From an uncultured Prevotellaceae bacterium (GTDB taxonomy: Bacteria > Bacteroidota > Bacteroidia > Bacteroidales > Muribaculaceae): a stretch of 64,000 nt of DNA. A model generated the notes under the pieces. That model searched no databases and was not told where the DNA came from. It worked only from the letters and a program-made list of their open reading frames with translations. The translations under genes and the position numbers were made by a program. The stretch lies in assembly GCA_900320055.1 (NCBI GenBank), contig ONQS01000003.1:1-64000 (forward strand), read 5' to 3'. Of this stretch, positions 7,521-16,090 are shown in pieces. The number at the start of each line of letters is the position of its first letter. Position 1 is the first letter of the stretch.

Positions 7521-7543
7521 TTTTTAGTTTTTAGTTGTTAGTA
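7510..7543 (+). repeat. Short TTAGTTT heptamer array at a stop codon
   Basis: About three to four copies of the 7-base word TTAGTTT (last copies diverged). The array overlaps the stop codon of the MscS gene. The same word forms a longer array at 59600-59676, also at a stop codon. Confidence 0.7.
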
Positions 7544-7565
7544 ATGACGTTTTAAGGTTTTGATT

Positions 7566-8525
7566 TTGAAGAATTTCACATATAGTATTTGGCCTGATTT
7601 GCTGTGCGTGGCACGGTTGCTGGCGGTGGTGGCCGTGATGCTGGCCTGGCAGCAGGGTGGGGCACAGGTGATTAACTCGATAGGTGAGGAGAACATGAAG
7701 GTGGAGCGTGGCATGAAGCCCAAGCCCAAACCGGCCGAGAGCCCCTATGTCGTTGACCTGAACACCGAGACGCCCTATTTCCAGTGTGTGGACTCGGCGC
7801 AGAACTATATCTACAGCCATGACTGGGCTATGGCCGAGCAATGGCTGCTCAAAGCCTTTGTCGCTGAGCCTGATAATCCAAACAACTCGCTGGTATTGAG
7901 CAATATCGCTACACTGCAACGCTATCAGGGTAAGTATGCCGATGCGGTAAAAAATTACACCCTGGCCCTGGACATGACACCCCACGCCGTGACGTTGCTG
8001 CTGAACCGCGCAGCCCTCTATTTTGAGATGGACAGCATCGGCCGTGCGGTCGACGACTATGAGCGCGTGTGTGAACTCGACCCTTACGACACCGAGGCCC
8101 GCTACTCGCTGGGCGTGATTGCCATGGAAGAGGGCGACACCAAGCGCGCCGAAGACCTGTTCAACGAGATCAAGCGCATCAACCCCAATTCTGGCCTGTA
8201 TCACGAGGGGATGGGCCTGCTGCACAAGCGCAACGGCAACTATAGCCGTGCGGCTGAGTTGTTCAGCCAGGTGATCAAGGTGCAGCCCAATGCCCAACTG
8301 CTGGGCAATCGGGCCGACTGCTACTTGATACTCAAGCGCCTCAACGACGCCGAGGACGACATACGCGCGGCCCTGGAGATGGCCCCAGACGATGCCTACC
8401 TGTATCTGCTACGCGCCAAACTCAACAAGTTGCGCTTTGAGCGCGACGAGATGCAGCGCGACATCGACACGGCTGTTGCCCTGGGCCTGAGCCGCGACTA
8501 CATCAAGCAGTCCCTCGAAGAATGA
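7566..8525 (+). CDS. Exported TPR-repeat protein
   Basis: About 319 residues. There is no ATG near the front: the likely start is TTG at 7566 (AAGG 8 bases upstream), giving LKNFTYSIWPDLL and a hydrophobic export segment ending GGAQ; TTG at 7560 is an alternative. From about residue 90 onward there are consecutive tetratricopeptide units (ALDMTPHAVTLLLNRAALYF, CELDPYDTEARYSLGV, KRINPNSGLYHEGMGLL, KVQPNAQLLGNRADCY, LEMAPDDAYLYLLRAKL). TPR proteins are scaffolds; no catalytic motif is seen. It follows the MscS gene by 45 bases and converges on the serpin gene. Confidence 0.8.
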   Translation: MKNFTYSIWPDLLCVARLLAVVAVMLAWQQGGAQVINSIGEENMKVERGMKPKPKPAESPYVVDLNTETPYFQCVDSAQNYIYSHDWAMAEQWLLKAFVAEPDNPNNSLVLSNIATLQRYQGKYADAVKNYTLALDMTPHAVTLLLNRAALYFEMDSIGRAVDDYERVCELDPYDTEARYSLGVIAMEEGDTKRAEDLFNEIKRINPNSGLYHEGMGLLHKRNGNYSRAAELFSQVIKVQPNAQLLGNRADCYLILKRLNDAEDDIRAALEMAPDDAYLYLLRAKLNKLRFERDEMQRDIDTAVALGLSRDYIKQSLEE

Positions 8526-8540
8526 AAATCCGGCTTGTTG

Positions 8541-9767
8541 CTACTGCTCTTCACCGCAGTAGGTGCCCATGAAGAAGATGGCTTGGGTGCTTCTCTCGAC
8601 GATGAAATAGACAAAAGGCCGCACGGCGTGGAAGTTGACATGGTTGGTCATCGCAGCGGCAGATCTGTTTCTTGTCTCTGCCACGGTGACGGCCGCAGCC
8701 TTGGTGCCTCGCTCATTGACCTCGATTCGGGCTCGTTGCAACATCTGGTAAACAAAGAGATTATGATCCTGAGCCATAAAGGGGAAGTCGGCGTCTTCCT
8801 CACTGAAGGCTAGTGGCATGCCCATGGCCGACAGCGGGTCATTGAGCATGTGATGGCTGCTTGTGGTGAATCGTGGCAGCAGGATGTCCACATTACAATT
8901 GCGCATGTTCTGGATCATGAGTTTAAGTTCCTGGGCCGTGAGTCTCTCAATGATGTCATCGGTAGTCTTGTCCCTGTCGGGCAGCAGGATGTACATGCCA
9001 TAAGATTGATTGCCATAGGGCAGATACAGCATCTGGTAATAGTCGTTGCTGCAGTAGTCCGCCTTCATGTTGCTGTGCATCATCATGCGGTTCTCGCTAT
9101 TGCCATCGGGCATGGTGAAGGCCATCTGGCGGGTACTGCTGGGGTCAAATTTGCTGGTCCAATTGGCCTTGAAGTAGATGGCATCCAGCAAGTACATGGC
9201 GGCTAGAGGGTTAATCCTGTCCAGAATGGTGGGAATCATGCCGTCGGTATGGGTGTAGCACCACTTGTTGATCTGGTTGAGGGCGTTATCATCGCGAAAG
9301 TCGAATGCATCGACCTCGGCCATATAGTAGTGCTGCATGTCCTCATCATACTGCGGGATGAGGCTTATGTTCAAGAACGAGTTGGCAACGATGCTGCTGG
9401 CTATCTTGATGGTCGCGGTTGGGTCAACCCGTGGTGCCTTGAGAATCATCCTGCGGCAATACTCGTTGATGCTCTGGACAGAGCCGTCCAGCCCCATGAC
9501 GTCGGTAATCTGTTGCCGCGTCTCGCCATTGGCCCCCGCGTTGAGCATTCCCAGCATGAACGTGACGCTGATGGGCGATGCGACAAAACTGCCCTCGTTC
9601 TGCTCGTTGAGGACGCGCAGCAGGTTGCAGGCAAAGTCATTGTTGTTGCCGGTTATCTGCTGGGCATGGCAGGTGGGGAATGCGGTGAACATGGCCAGGA
9701 GCACACACAGTGTCAGTAGCGTTTTCCTGCTCTTGCAGGAGGTAATGGTATTAAATGATGTCTTCAT
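8541..9767 (-). CDS. Secreted serpin with predicted P1 arginine
   Basis: A 408-residue serine protease inhibitor. Residues 1-36 are a signal sequence ending CHAQ. The serpin fold is recognisable from FVASPISVTFMLGMLNAGA near the front to FHAVRPFVYFIVE and FMGTY near the end. The hinge E352-RGTKAAAVT matches the inhibitory consensus (P17-P8), and counting 16 residues from the P17 glutamate as in alpha-1-antitrypsin puts P1 at R368 and P1' at S369. An Arg-Ser bond predicts inhibition of trypsin-like or other Arg-specific proteases, by the suicide conformational mechanism. It shares a 64-base divergent promoter region with the rRNA methyltransferase gene. Confidence 0.93.
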   Translation of the reverse strand: MKTSFNTITSCKSRKTLLTLCVLLAMFTAFPTCHAQQITGNNNDFACNLLRVLNEQNEGSFVASPISVTFMLGMLNAGANGETRQQITDVMGLDGSVQSINEYCRRMILKAPRVDPTATIKIASSIVANSFLNISLIPQYDEDMQHYYMAEVDAFDFRDDNALNQINKWCYTHTDGMIPTILDRINPLAAMYLLDAIYFKANWTSKFDPSSTRQMAFTMPDGNSENRMMMHSNMKADYCSNDYYQMLYLPYGNQSYGMYILLPDRDKTTDDIIERLTAQELKLMIQNMRNCNVDILLPRFTTSSHHMLNDPLSAMGMPLAFSEEDADFPFMAQDHNLFVYQMLQRARIEVNERGTKAAAVTVAETRNRSAAAMTNHVNFHAVRPFVYFIVERSTQAIFFMGTYCGEEQ

Positions 9768-9791
9768 AATAGGCTATAAATTGGTGATTGA

Positions 9792-9823
9792 TTGCAAAGG
9801 TAATGAATTTCTTTGTAATTTTG
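9792..9823 (+). promoter_or_regulatory. Promoter of rRNA methyltransferase gene, overlapping divergent serpin promoter
   Basis: Plus strand: TTG at 9792-9794 and TAATTTTG at 9816-9823. Minus strand: TACCTTTG at 9802-9795 for the serpin gene. The two promoters interleave, so polymerase binding at one should exclude the other. Confidence 0.6.
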
Positions 9824-9831
9824 CAGCCACG

Positions 9832-11238
9832 ATGAGAAAGAAAAAAGACATTCCGGTAATTGAGAATTTTGAGATAACGGGTGTGGCGGCCGAGGGCAAG
9901 AGTCTGGGCCGCTGGAACGACCTGGTGGTGTTTGTCCCCTTTGGCGCTCCGGGCGATTTGATCGACTTGAAGATCGACCGCAAGAAGCACAGTTTTGCCG
10001 AGGGCCACATCGAGCGTCTGGTCAAGCCCAGCGAGTTGCGCGTGGAGCCGATGTGTGAGCACTTCGGCCTGTGTGGCGGCTGCAAGTGGCAGCATCTGCC
10101 CTATGAGTACCAGTTGCAGTGCAAGCAGCAGCAGGTGGTCGATGCCATGGAGCGCATCGCCAAGGTGCCCATTCCCGCCATCAATCCCATCCTGGGCTCG
10201 GCGGTGACGACCCATTACCGCAACAAACTGGAATTTACCTTCAGCAACAAGTGCTGGCTCACCCGCGAGCAACTCGAAAGCGGTGAGGAGTTTCCCGACC
10301 GCAATGCGGCGGGCTTCCACATCCCGGGCGCCTTTGACAAGGTGCTCGACATCAAGCGATGCTGGCTGCAGGACGACATCAGCAACGAGTTGCGCCTGTT
10401 CATCCGCAACTATTGTGTGGAGAAGGGCTACCCGTTCTATGACATACGCGGGCAGCAAGGCTTCATCCGCATGACTATGACGCGCACCGCCAGCACGGGC
10501 GAGGTGATGGAGGTGATCGTCTTTGGCGAGGCCAACCAGGCCGCTATCGACGATGTGATGGGCGCCGTGCACGAGCGTTTCCCCCAGATCACGTCGCTGC
10601 TCTATGTCGTCAACCTCAAGGTCAACGACTCGCTGGCCGACCAGGAGTTCATCACCTACAGCGGCCGCGATTATATCGAGGAGGAGATGGAGGGGCTGAA
10701 GTTCCGCGTGGGCCCCAAGTCGTTTTATCAGACCAACTCCCGCCAGGCCTACGAACTCTACAAGGTAGCGCGCCGCATGGCTGCCCTCACGGGTCAGGAA
10801 CTGGTCTATGACCTGTATACCGGCACGGGCACTATTGCCAACTTTGTGGCCCGCCAGGCCCGCCAGGTGATCGGCATCGAGTATGTTCCCGAGGCCATCG
10901 ATGACGCCAAGTTGAACTCGCGCGTCAACGGCATCGGCAACACCCTGTTCTATGCCGGCGACATGAAGGATGTGCTCACCGACGGCTTCATTGCTGAGCA
11001 TGGCCGTCCCGAGGTGATGATCATCGACCCGCCCCGTGCCGGCATGCACGAGGATGTGGTCAACGTCATCCTCAATGCCGAGCCCGACCGGCTGGTGTAT
11101 GTGAGTTGCAACCCTGCCACGCAGGCGCGCGACATCGCCCTGCTCGACGCGAAATACCGCGTGGTGGAAATCCAGCCCGTGGACATGTTCCCCCACACCC
11201 ACCACGTCGAGAACGTGACCCTGCTCGTCAAGCAGTGA
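9832..11238 (+). CDS. rlmD: RlmD/TrmA-family 23S rRNA (uracil-5-)-methyltransferase
   Basis: A 468-residue cytoplasmic enzyme that transfers methyl from SAM to C5 of a uracil, most likely in 23S rRNA. Order: a TRAM-like beta domain (about 8-65), an iron-sulfur cysteine cluster (C75, C81, C84 in MCEHFGLCGGCKW), a central RNA-binding part, then the SAM domain (LVYDLYTGTGTIANFV, IGIEYVPEAIDDA, MIIDPPRAGMH) with the catalytic cysteine in YVSCNPAT. The start is the ATG 9 bases after the -7 element; the open frame continues upstream through the serpin region but has no support. Whether the target is U1939 or another U cannot be told from sequence. Confidence 0.93.
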   Translation: MRKKKDIPVIENFEITGVAAEGKSLGRWNDLVVFVPFGAPGDLIDLKIDRKKHSFAEGHIERLVKPSELRVEPMCEHFGLCGGCKWQHLPYEYQLQCKQQQVVDAMERIAKVPIPAINPILGSAVTTHYRNKLEFTFSNKCWLTREQLESGEEFPDRNAAGFHIPGAFDKVLDIKRCWLQDDISNELRLFIRNYCVEKGYPFYDIRGQQGFIRMTMTRTASTGEVMEVIVFGEANQAAIDDVMGAVHERFPQITSLLYVVNLKVNDSLADQEFITYSGRDYIEEEMEGLKFRVGPKSFYQTNSRQAYELYKVARRMAALTGQELVYDLYTGTGTIANFVARQARQVIGIEYVPEAIDDAKLNSRVNGIGNTLFYAGDMKDVLTDGFIAEHGRPEVMIIDPPRAGMHEDVVNVILNAEPDRLVYVSCNPATQARDIALLDAKYRVVEIQPVDMFPHTHHVENVTLLVKQ

Positions 11239-11282
11239 TGCGGGGCATGGCCAGGTGTTGATAACTATTCCGCCCGTCGGGC

Positions 11283-11312
11283 TTGATGATTCAAATAATT
11301 ATCCTATCTTTG
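11283..11312 (+). promoter_or_regulatory. Promoter of the envelope/muropeptide cluster
   Basis: TTG at 11283-11285 and TATCTTTG at 11305-11312, spaced 19 bases, 27 bases before the transglutaminase-like gene. It probably serves the next two genes too, since gaps are short (21 and 73 bases). Confidence 0.65.
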
Positions 11313-11338
11313 CCTATTAAATATTTAGTTCAGGTAAT

Positions 11339-12760
11339 ATGAAAGCAAAAAAATGTTTGTTAGCACTTGCAGCCAGCGCCATCGCGCTGACAGGAATGGC
11401 CGTTACCCCCGACTGGCAGGGCCAGGTCGATGAATTGATCGCTCAAGGTGAGTTTGCCCGCGCCGAGGAGGTGATGAAGTCGCTGCCCAAGCGGGTGCGT
11501 CAGGCCGATGCCGTGCGCATCGACTCGCTGCGCACCATCATGCAGCGCATCCGCACCGACTTCCGCATCACCCCCGAGCAGGGCGTGAAGATGATACGCG
11601 AGAAGATGCCCGAGGCCACCGATGCCCAGATCCAGCACTGGAAGGACACCCGTGCCCTGGAAGTGATGAACATCGATGGCAAGGAGATGTGGTTCCGCAA
11701 GAGTGTGGGCAACCTGTGGCTGCTGGGCAAAGAATTTGCCGCCCAGAACGCGGCCGACAATCACGAGTCATTCCTCACCCGCCGCAAGTATTACCTCGAA
11801 GCCATGCGCACCCCCGCCGACGCCAATGGCGTGCGTGACTGGCGTCGGGTCAACATCACCTTCACCCTTGATGTCAAAGCCGATGCGGTGCCCGCTGGCG
11901 AGACGCTCCGAGTGTGGATGCCGTTCCCCTACGAGAACCTGCGCCAGCGCAACATCCGTCTCGAGGGCAGTAACCGTCCCGTGACCATGAGCGAGGGCAG
12001 CAAGCATCACACCGTGTATATGGAGGCTGTTGCCGTCAAGGGCCAGCCCACCCACTTTGAGTACACCTTCTCCTATGATGTGGGTGAGCGCCACTATAGC
12101 CAGCAGGACCTCATCGCCATGCTGGAGCCTTATGACACTGCCAGCGACGAGTATAAGCGCTACACGGGCGACGAGCCGCGCCACGTCATCATCACCGACG
12201 AGATGCGTGCCCTGGCCCGCAAGATTGTGGCTGGTGAGACCAATCCCGTGCTGCAGGCCGCCAAGGTCTATGAGTGGATCGGCCATAACCTGCCTTGGGC
12301 CGGTGCCCGCGAATACAGCACCCTGGCCAACATCCCGCAATATGTGCTCGAGAACAATCATGGCGACTGCGGTCAGGTGGCCCTGCTCTACATCACGCTG
12401 GTGCGCTCGCTGGGCATCCCCGCCCGCTGGGAGAGCGGCTGGATGCTGCATCCCGGCGAGATCAACTACCATGACTGGGCTGAGACCTACTTTGAGGGCA
12501 TCGGTTGGGTACCCACCGACCCGTCGTTTGGCCGCAGTGCTGTCGGCACCGCGATGAACGACTACTATGCCACGGGCATCGACCTGTACCGCATGGCCAG
12601 CAACGAGGGCGTGGGTGACGTGCTCAGCCCTGCCAAGACTTATATCCGCAGCGAGACGGTCGATTTCCAGCCGGGTGAGGTCGAGTGGCGCAAGGGCAAC
12701 CTGTTCTATGACAAGTGGAACAGCCATCTGTCCGTCAATTCCATCACACCGATCAAGTAA
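11339..12760 (+). CDS. Exported transglutaminase-like (cysteine protease fold) protein
   Basis: A 473-residue protein with signal peptide (1-21). The C-terminal half is a transglutaminase-core domain with a complete triad: C344 in NNHGDCGQVALLY, H378 in INYHDWAETY and D394 in WVPTDPSFG. The N-terminal 150 residues are helical. Bacterial members are usually peptidases or amide-bond enzymes rather than crosslinkers. Its place at the head of a cluster with an NlpC/P60 endopeptidase and an Ala-Glu epimerase suggests action on cell-wall peptides, which is inference. Confidence 0.88.
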   Translation: MKAKKCLLALAASAIALTGMAVTPDWQGQVDELIAQGEFARAEEVMKSLPKRVRQADAVRIDSLRTIMQRIRTDFRITPEQGVKMIREKMPEATDAQIQHWKDTRALEVMNIDGKEMWFRKSVGNLWLLGKEFAAQNAADNHESFLTRRKYYLEAMRTPADANGVRDWRRVNITFTLDVKADAVPAGETLRVWMPFPYENLRQRNIRLEGSNRPVTMSEGSKHHTVYMEAVAVKGQPTHFEYTFSYDVGERHYSQQDLIAMLEPYDTASDEYKRYTGDEPRHVIITDEMRALARKIVAGETNPVLQAAKVYEWIGHNLPWAGAREYSTLANIPQYVLENNHGDCGQVALLYITLVRSLGIPARWESGWMLHPGEINYHDWAETYFEGIGWVPTDPSFGRSAVGTAMNDYYATGIDLYRMASNEGVGDVLSPAKTYIRSETVDFQPGEVEWRKGNLFYDKWNSHLSVNSITPIK

Positions 12761-12781
12761 TAACTCTGAACAATAAGAGAT

Positions 12782-13936
12782 ATGAGAATCAAATCGTTAA
12801 TCATTGCGATGGCGCTGGCTCTGACCAGCCTCGCTGCTCTGGCCGCCACGCCCGTCGAAACGCTGGCCGACCTCAAGCAGCGCATCGCTGCCGACAAGCG
12901 CACCGCCGTGTGGGATGTAACCGCCAAGCAGCAGGGCGGCAAGTGGGTGCTGGCAGGCACCGTGGGCACCAAGGCCCAGAAACAGGCCATCCTGGCTGCC
13001 ATGCTCAAGAATGGCTATAGCGGCTATACCGACAAGATCACCGTGCTCGAGGACGGCATCCCCGCTGCCCGCAAGTGGGCGCTGGTCAAGTTGAGCATCG
13101 CCACCTTGCGCACCGAGCCCAAGCACAGTGCCGAAATCGCCACTCAGGGCATCATGGGTGCACCGGTCAAGGTGCTCGAGGAGTGCGACGACTGGTATCG
13201 CGTGCAGATGGCCGACGACTACATCGCCTATGTGCCCGAGAGTTCGCTGGCCTTCAAGACCGAGGCGCAAATCAAGGCCTGGCGCAAAGCCAAGCGCTAC
13301 ATCGTCACCGCCTATGACTCGCGTCTGGTGACCGAAGCCCACGGCGACGAGACCGTGAGCGATCTGGTGATGGGCAACATCCTCGAGGTCAAGGCCGAAT
13401 CGGGCAAGTGGCTCAAACTCGTCACCCCCGATGGCCGCACCGGTTGGGTCGATGCTGCCGATGTCGCCGAACTCTCGCAATGGAGCCAGCAGCAATTCAG
13501 CGCAGCCCAGATCGAGAAGACCGCCCGTCGCATGATGGGCTCGAGTTACCTGTGGGGTGGCACCTCGACCAAGGTCACCGACTGCTCAGGCCTGTCCAAG
13601 GTGAGTTACCTGAGCAACGGCATCATCCTGCAGCGCGATGCCTCGCAGCAGGCCCTCACGGGCAAGATCTTTAAGCGAGGCACCGACTGGCACCAGTATG
13701 AGACCGGCGACCTGCTCTTCTTCGGCAACGAGAAGACGGGGCGCGTGACCCATGTGGGCATCTACCTGCGCGACGGCAAGTACATCCACTGCTCGGGCCA
13801 GGTCAAGATCAACAGCCTGGATCCCAAGGCCAGTGACTATCCCTATCTGTACTCCCCGCTCAGTGCCAGCCGCATCAGGGGCATGGTGGGTACCAAGGGC
13901 ATCACCGCCTTGCGCAACCACCCGTGGTACTTCTGA
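12782..13936 (+). CDS. NlpC/P60 endopeptidase with SH3b domains (YkfC-like)
   Basis: A 384-residue exported enzyme (signal 1-21). Two SH3b domains occupy about 95-160 and 170-240 (LRTEPKHSAEIATQG and LKLVTPDGRTGWVDAADV). The catalytic NlpC/P60 domain follows with C268 in TDCSGLSK, H324 in VTHVGIYL and H336 in YIHCSGQV. Relatives with this architecture (Bacillus YkfC and Bacteroides homologues) cut gamma-D-Glu-diaminoacid bonds in free muropeptides that start with L-Ala. The epimerase downstream would handle the L-Ala-Glu product, so this pair probably forms a salvage route outside the cytoplasm. Confidence 0.93.
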   Translation: MRIKSLIIAMALALTSLAALAATPVETLADLKQRIAADKRTAVWDVTAKQQGGKWVLAGTVGTKAQKQAILAAMLKNGYSGYTDKITVLEDGIPAARKWALVKLSIATLRTEPKHSAEIATQGIMGAPVKVLEECDDWYRVQMADDYIAYVPESSLAFKTEAQIKAWRKAKRYIVTAYDSRLVTEAHGDETVSDLVMGNILEVKAESGKWLKLVTPDGRTGWVDAADVAELSQWSQQQFSAAQIEKTARRMMGSSYLWGGTSTKVTDCSGLSKVSYLSNGIILQRDASQQALTGKIFKRGTDWHQYETGDLLFFGNEKTGRVTHVGIYLRDGKYIHCSGQVKINSLDPKASDYPYLYSPLSASRIRGMVGTKGITALRNHPWYF

Positions 13937-14009
13937 GGAATATCCCTATACTGAACAAACATCAATGAATAGTGAGGTTATTTAACCAAAATTTAAATCA
14001 AACAAGATT

Positions 14010-15179
14010 ATGGATCGAAGAAAATTTATCGCAGGTATGGGTCTCTCGGCGATTGCTGCAGCATCGCCCGTGTCGGTCAATGCTGTGGATCGCCTGACCC
14101 GCAATGGTCGCCGCCGCCGTGCGGTGCCCCGCGTCAACCAGGTGCCCAAGACCGGCAAACTCAAATTGTCGTTCTTCCCCTACGAACTGAAGTTGCGTCA
14201 CGCGTTCAATCTGGCCCGTTATAGCCGCACCACCACGCCCGACGTGCAAGTCAAACTGGAGTATGAGGGCATCACCGGTTATGGCGAGGCTTCCATGCCG
14301 CCCTATCTGGGCGAGAGTGTGGAGAGTGTGACCACCTTCCTGAATAAACTCGACCTGGAGCAGTTCAAAGACCCCTTCTGCATCGAGGACATCCTCGACT
14401 ATGTGGACAAGGTGGACGAGAACAACCGTGCTGCCAAGGCCAGTATCGACATCGCTCTGCATGACCTGCTGGGCAAGATCATGGGACAGCCCTGGTACAA
14501 GATCTGGGGCTACAATCCCGAGAAGACGCCCGTGACCAGTTTCACCATCGGCATCGATACCCCCGAGGTTGTCCGCCAGAAGGTGGAAGAGGCCCGTCCC
14601 TATAAACTCATCAAGGTGAAGATGGGACTCGACCGCGACCAGGAGACCATCGACATCATCCGTGAGATGATGCCCGATGTGCCCATCTGTGTGGACTGCA
14701 ACCAGGGCTGGGACAACAAGGAACACGCGCTGGAGATGTGCCACTGGCTGGCCGAGCGCAACTGCCTGTTTGTCGAGCAACCCTTCGACAAGACTTGGAT
14801 CGACGAGACCGCCTGGCTGCGTGAGCGCTCGCCGCTGCCCATCATCGCCGACGAGGCCTTCCAGCGCCTGCCGGATATCGTCAGGTTCAAGGGCGTGTAT
14901 GACGGCATCAACATCAAGTTGATGAAGAGCACCGGCCTGTACGAGGCCCACAAGATGGTGACCCTGGCCCGCGCCCTCGACATGAAGGTGATGATCGGTT
15001 GCATGACCGAGACCTCATGTGCCGTGACCGCTGCCGCCAACCTGTCGCCCGTTGTGGACTTTGCCGACCTGGATGGCAACCTGCTCATCGCCAACGACCG
15101 CTTCACGGGCATGACTGTCGAGAACGGCAAGATCACCCTGCACGATCGTCCCGGACTGGGCATCGAGTTGCTCAAATAA
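14010..15179 (+). CDS. L-Ala-D/L-Glu-type dipeptide epimerase with Tat signal
   Basis: A 389-residue enolase-superfamily enzyme. The motifs are complete: K202-V-K204 (acid/base), metal ligands D229 (CVDCNQ), E256 (FVEQP) and D281 (IADEA), and K303 on the opposite face (NIKLMK). Family members interconvert L-Ala-D-Glu and L-Ala-L-Glu from peptidoglycan. The N-terminus MDRRKFIAGMGLSAIAAASP is a twin-arginine signal, so the folded enzyme is probably exported, unlike cytoplasmic YcjG/YkfB. Neighbouring NlpC/P60 and transglutaminase-like genes fit muropeptide processing in the periplasm. Confidence 0.92.
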   Translation: MDRRKFIAGMGLSAIAAASPVSVNAVDRLTRNGRRRRAVPRVNQVPKTGKLKLSFFPYELKLRHAFNLARYSRTTTPDVQVKLEYEGITGYGEASMPPYLGESVESVTTFLNKLDLEQFKDPFCIEDILDYVDKVDENNRAAKASIDIALHDLLGKIMGQPWYKIWGYNPEKTPVTSFTIGIDTPEVVRQKVEEARPYKLIKVKMGLDRDQETIDIIREMMPDVPICVDCNQGWDNKEHALEMCHWLAERNCLFVEQPFDKTWIDETAWLRERSPLPIIADEAFQRLPDIVRFKGVYDGINIKLMKSTGLYEAHKMVTLARALDMKVMIGCMTETSCAVTAAANLSPVVDFADLDGNLLIANDRFTGMTVENGKITLHDRPGLGIELLK

Positions 15180-15202
15180 TCGTATCAACCCATGACAGAT
15201 TG

Positions 15203-15245
15203 CACGCGCCGGTGCATGTCACCGCATCGGCGCGTGGGATTTTTG
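15203..15245 (+). terminator. Terminator after epimerase gene
   Basis: Stem CACGCGCC (15203-15210) with GGCGCGTG (15229-15236), an inner GGTG/CACC helix and TTTTT at 15241-15245. It separates the muropeptide cluster from the SGNH/MBOAT pair. Confidence 0.8.
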
Positions 15246-15285
15246 TCGCACCGACGCTATCATCTCAAGACACCCTACTCGACTA

Positions 15286-16086
15286 ATGAATAAATCTTAC
15301 TGGGGACTCTGGGCATTGCTGCTGGCCGCGCTTGTGCTGTTTGCCGCGCTGTCGGTCAAGTCCGACGGCTTGCGCCTGGGCAATGTCCAACTCAAGACGG
15401 CCACCTTTGCCCGCGACGTGGCAGGGCTGTTCAGTGGCGCTGATGCCGCTGCCGACAGCCTGGATGCCGATGGCCGCCTGCCCAACGGCCGCCATCCCAA
15501 GGGGTGGCGCGCCCCCATGGACACCACCGCCAAGACCATCCTCTTTATCGGCGACTCGATGCTCGAGGGCCTGGGACCGCGGCTCGCTGCCTACTGCGAC
15601 GTCAGCGGTCACACGCTCATCGAGGTGATCTGGTACAGCAGTTCCACCCTGTGCTGGGGTGAGACGGCTCGCCTGAGTGAACTCATCGGCAAGTACCATC
15701 CCAACTACATCATGGTGTGTCTGGGTGCCAACGAACTCTATATCCCCGACATCAAAAACGCACGACGCCCCTACTTGAAGAAGATGCTCGCCGAGATGGG
15801 CGACATCCCCTATGTGTGGATCGGCCCGCCCAACTGGGACGAGGACACGGGCATCAACGACCTGCTGGCTCAGGAACTGGACGAGGGCTGCTTCTATCTG
15901 AGCGCCAACGACCGCTTTGAGCGCAGCCACGACGGCGCGCACCCCACGCGCCAGTCGGCCCAGCAGTGGATGGACCGCGTGGTCAAGTGGATGCGTACCA
16001 CCGGCTCACACCCCATCCGCCTCAACCAGCCAGGCGACACTATCAGCCGCGCCTCGCGCATCGTCGTTTACCAACCTCCTGTTTAA
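15286..16086 (+). CDS. Membrane-anchored SGNH/GDSL-family esterase or acyltransferase
   Basis: A 266-residue protein with one N-terminal membrane anchor (about 5-25) and an SGNH domain outside: block I GDSM with nucleophile S91, block III GANE, and block V D216-GA-H219. Its partner immediately downstream is a membrane-bound O-acyltransferase, an arrangement like PatA/PatB, AlgI/AlgX-J and DltB/DltD, in which the MBOAT passes acyl groups across the membrane and the SGNH protein places them on a polymer. The polymer here (peptidoglycan or exopolysaccharide) is not shown by the sequence. Confidence 0.85.
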   Translation: MNKSYWGLWALLLAALVLFAALSVKSDGLRLGNVQLKTATFARDVAGLFSGADAAADSLDADGRLPNGRHPKGWRAPMDTTAKTILFIGDSMLEGLGPRLAAYCDVSGHTLIEVIWYSSSTLCWGETARLSELIGKYHPNYIMVCLGANELYIPDIKNARRPYLKKMLAEMGDIPYVWIGPPNWDEDTGINDLLAQELDEGCFYLSANDRFERSHDGAHPTRQSAQQWMDRVVKWMRTTGSHPIRLNQPGDTISRASRIVVYQPPV

Positions 16087-16090
16087 TGCC

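Noticed and set aside
9337-9831. N-terminal extension of the rRNA methyltransferase by 165 codons
   Set aside because: It runs antisense through the serpin signal-peptide region and the promoter; the family N-terminus begins at 9832.
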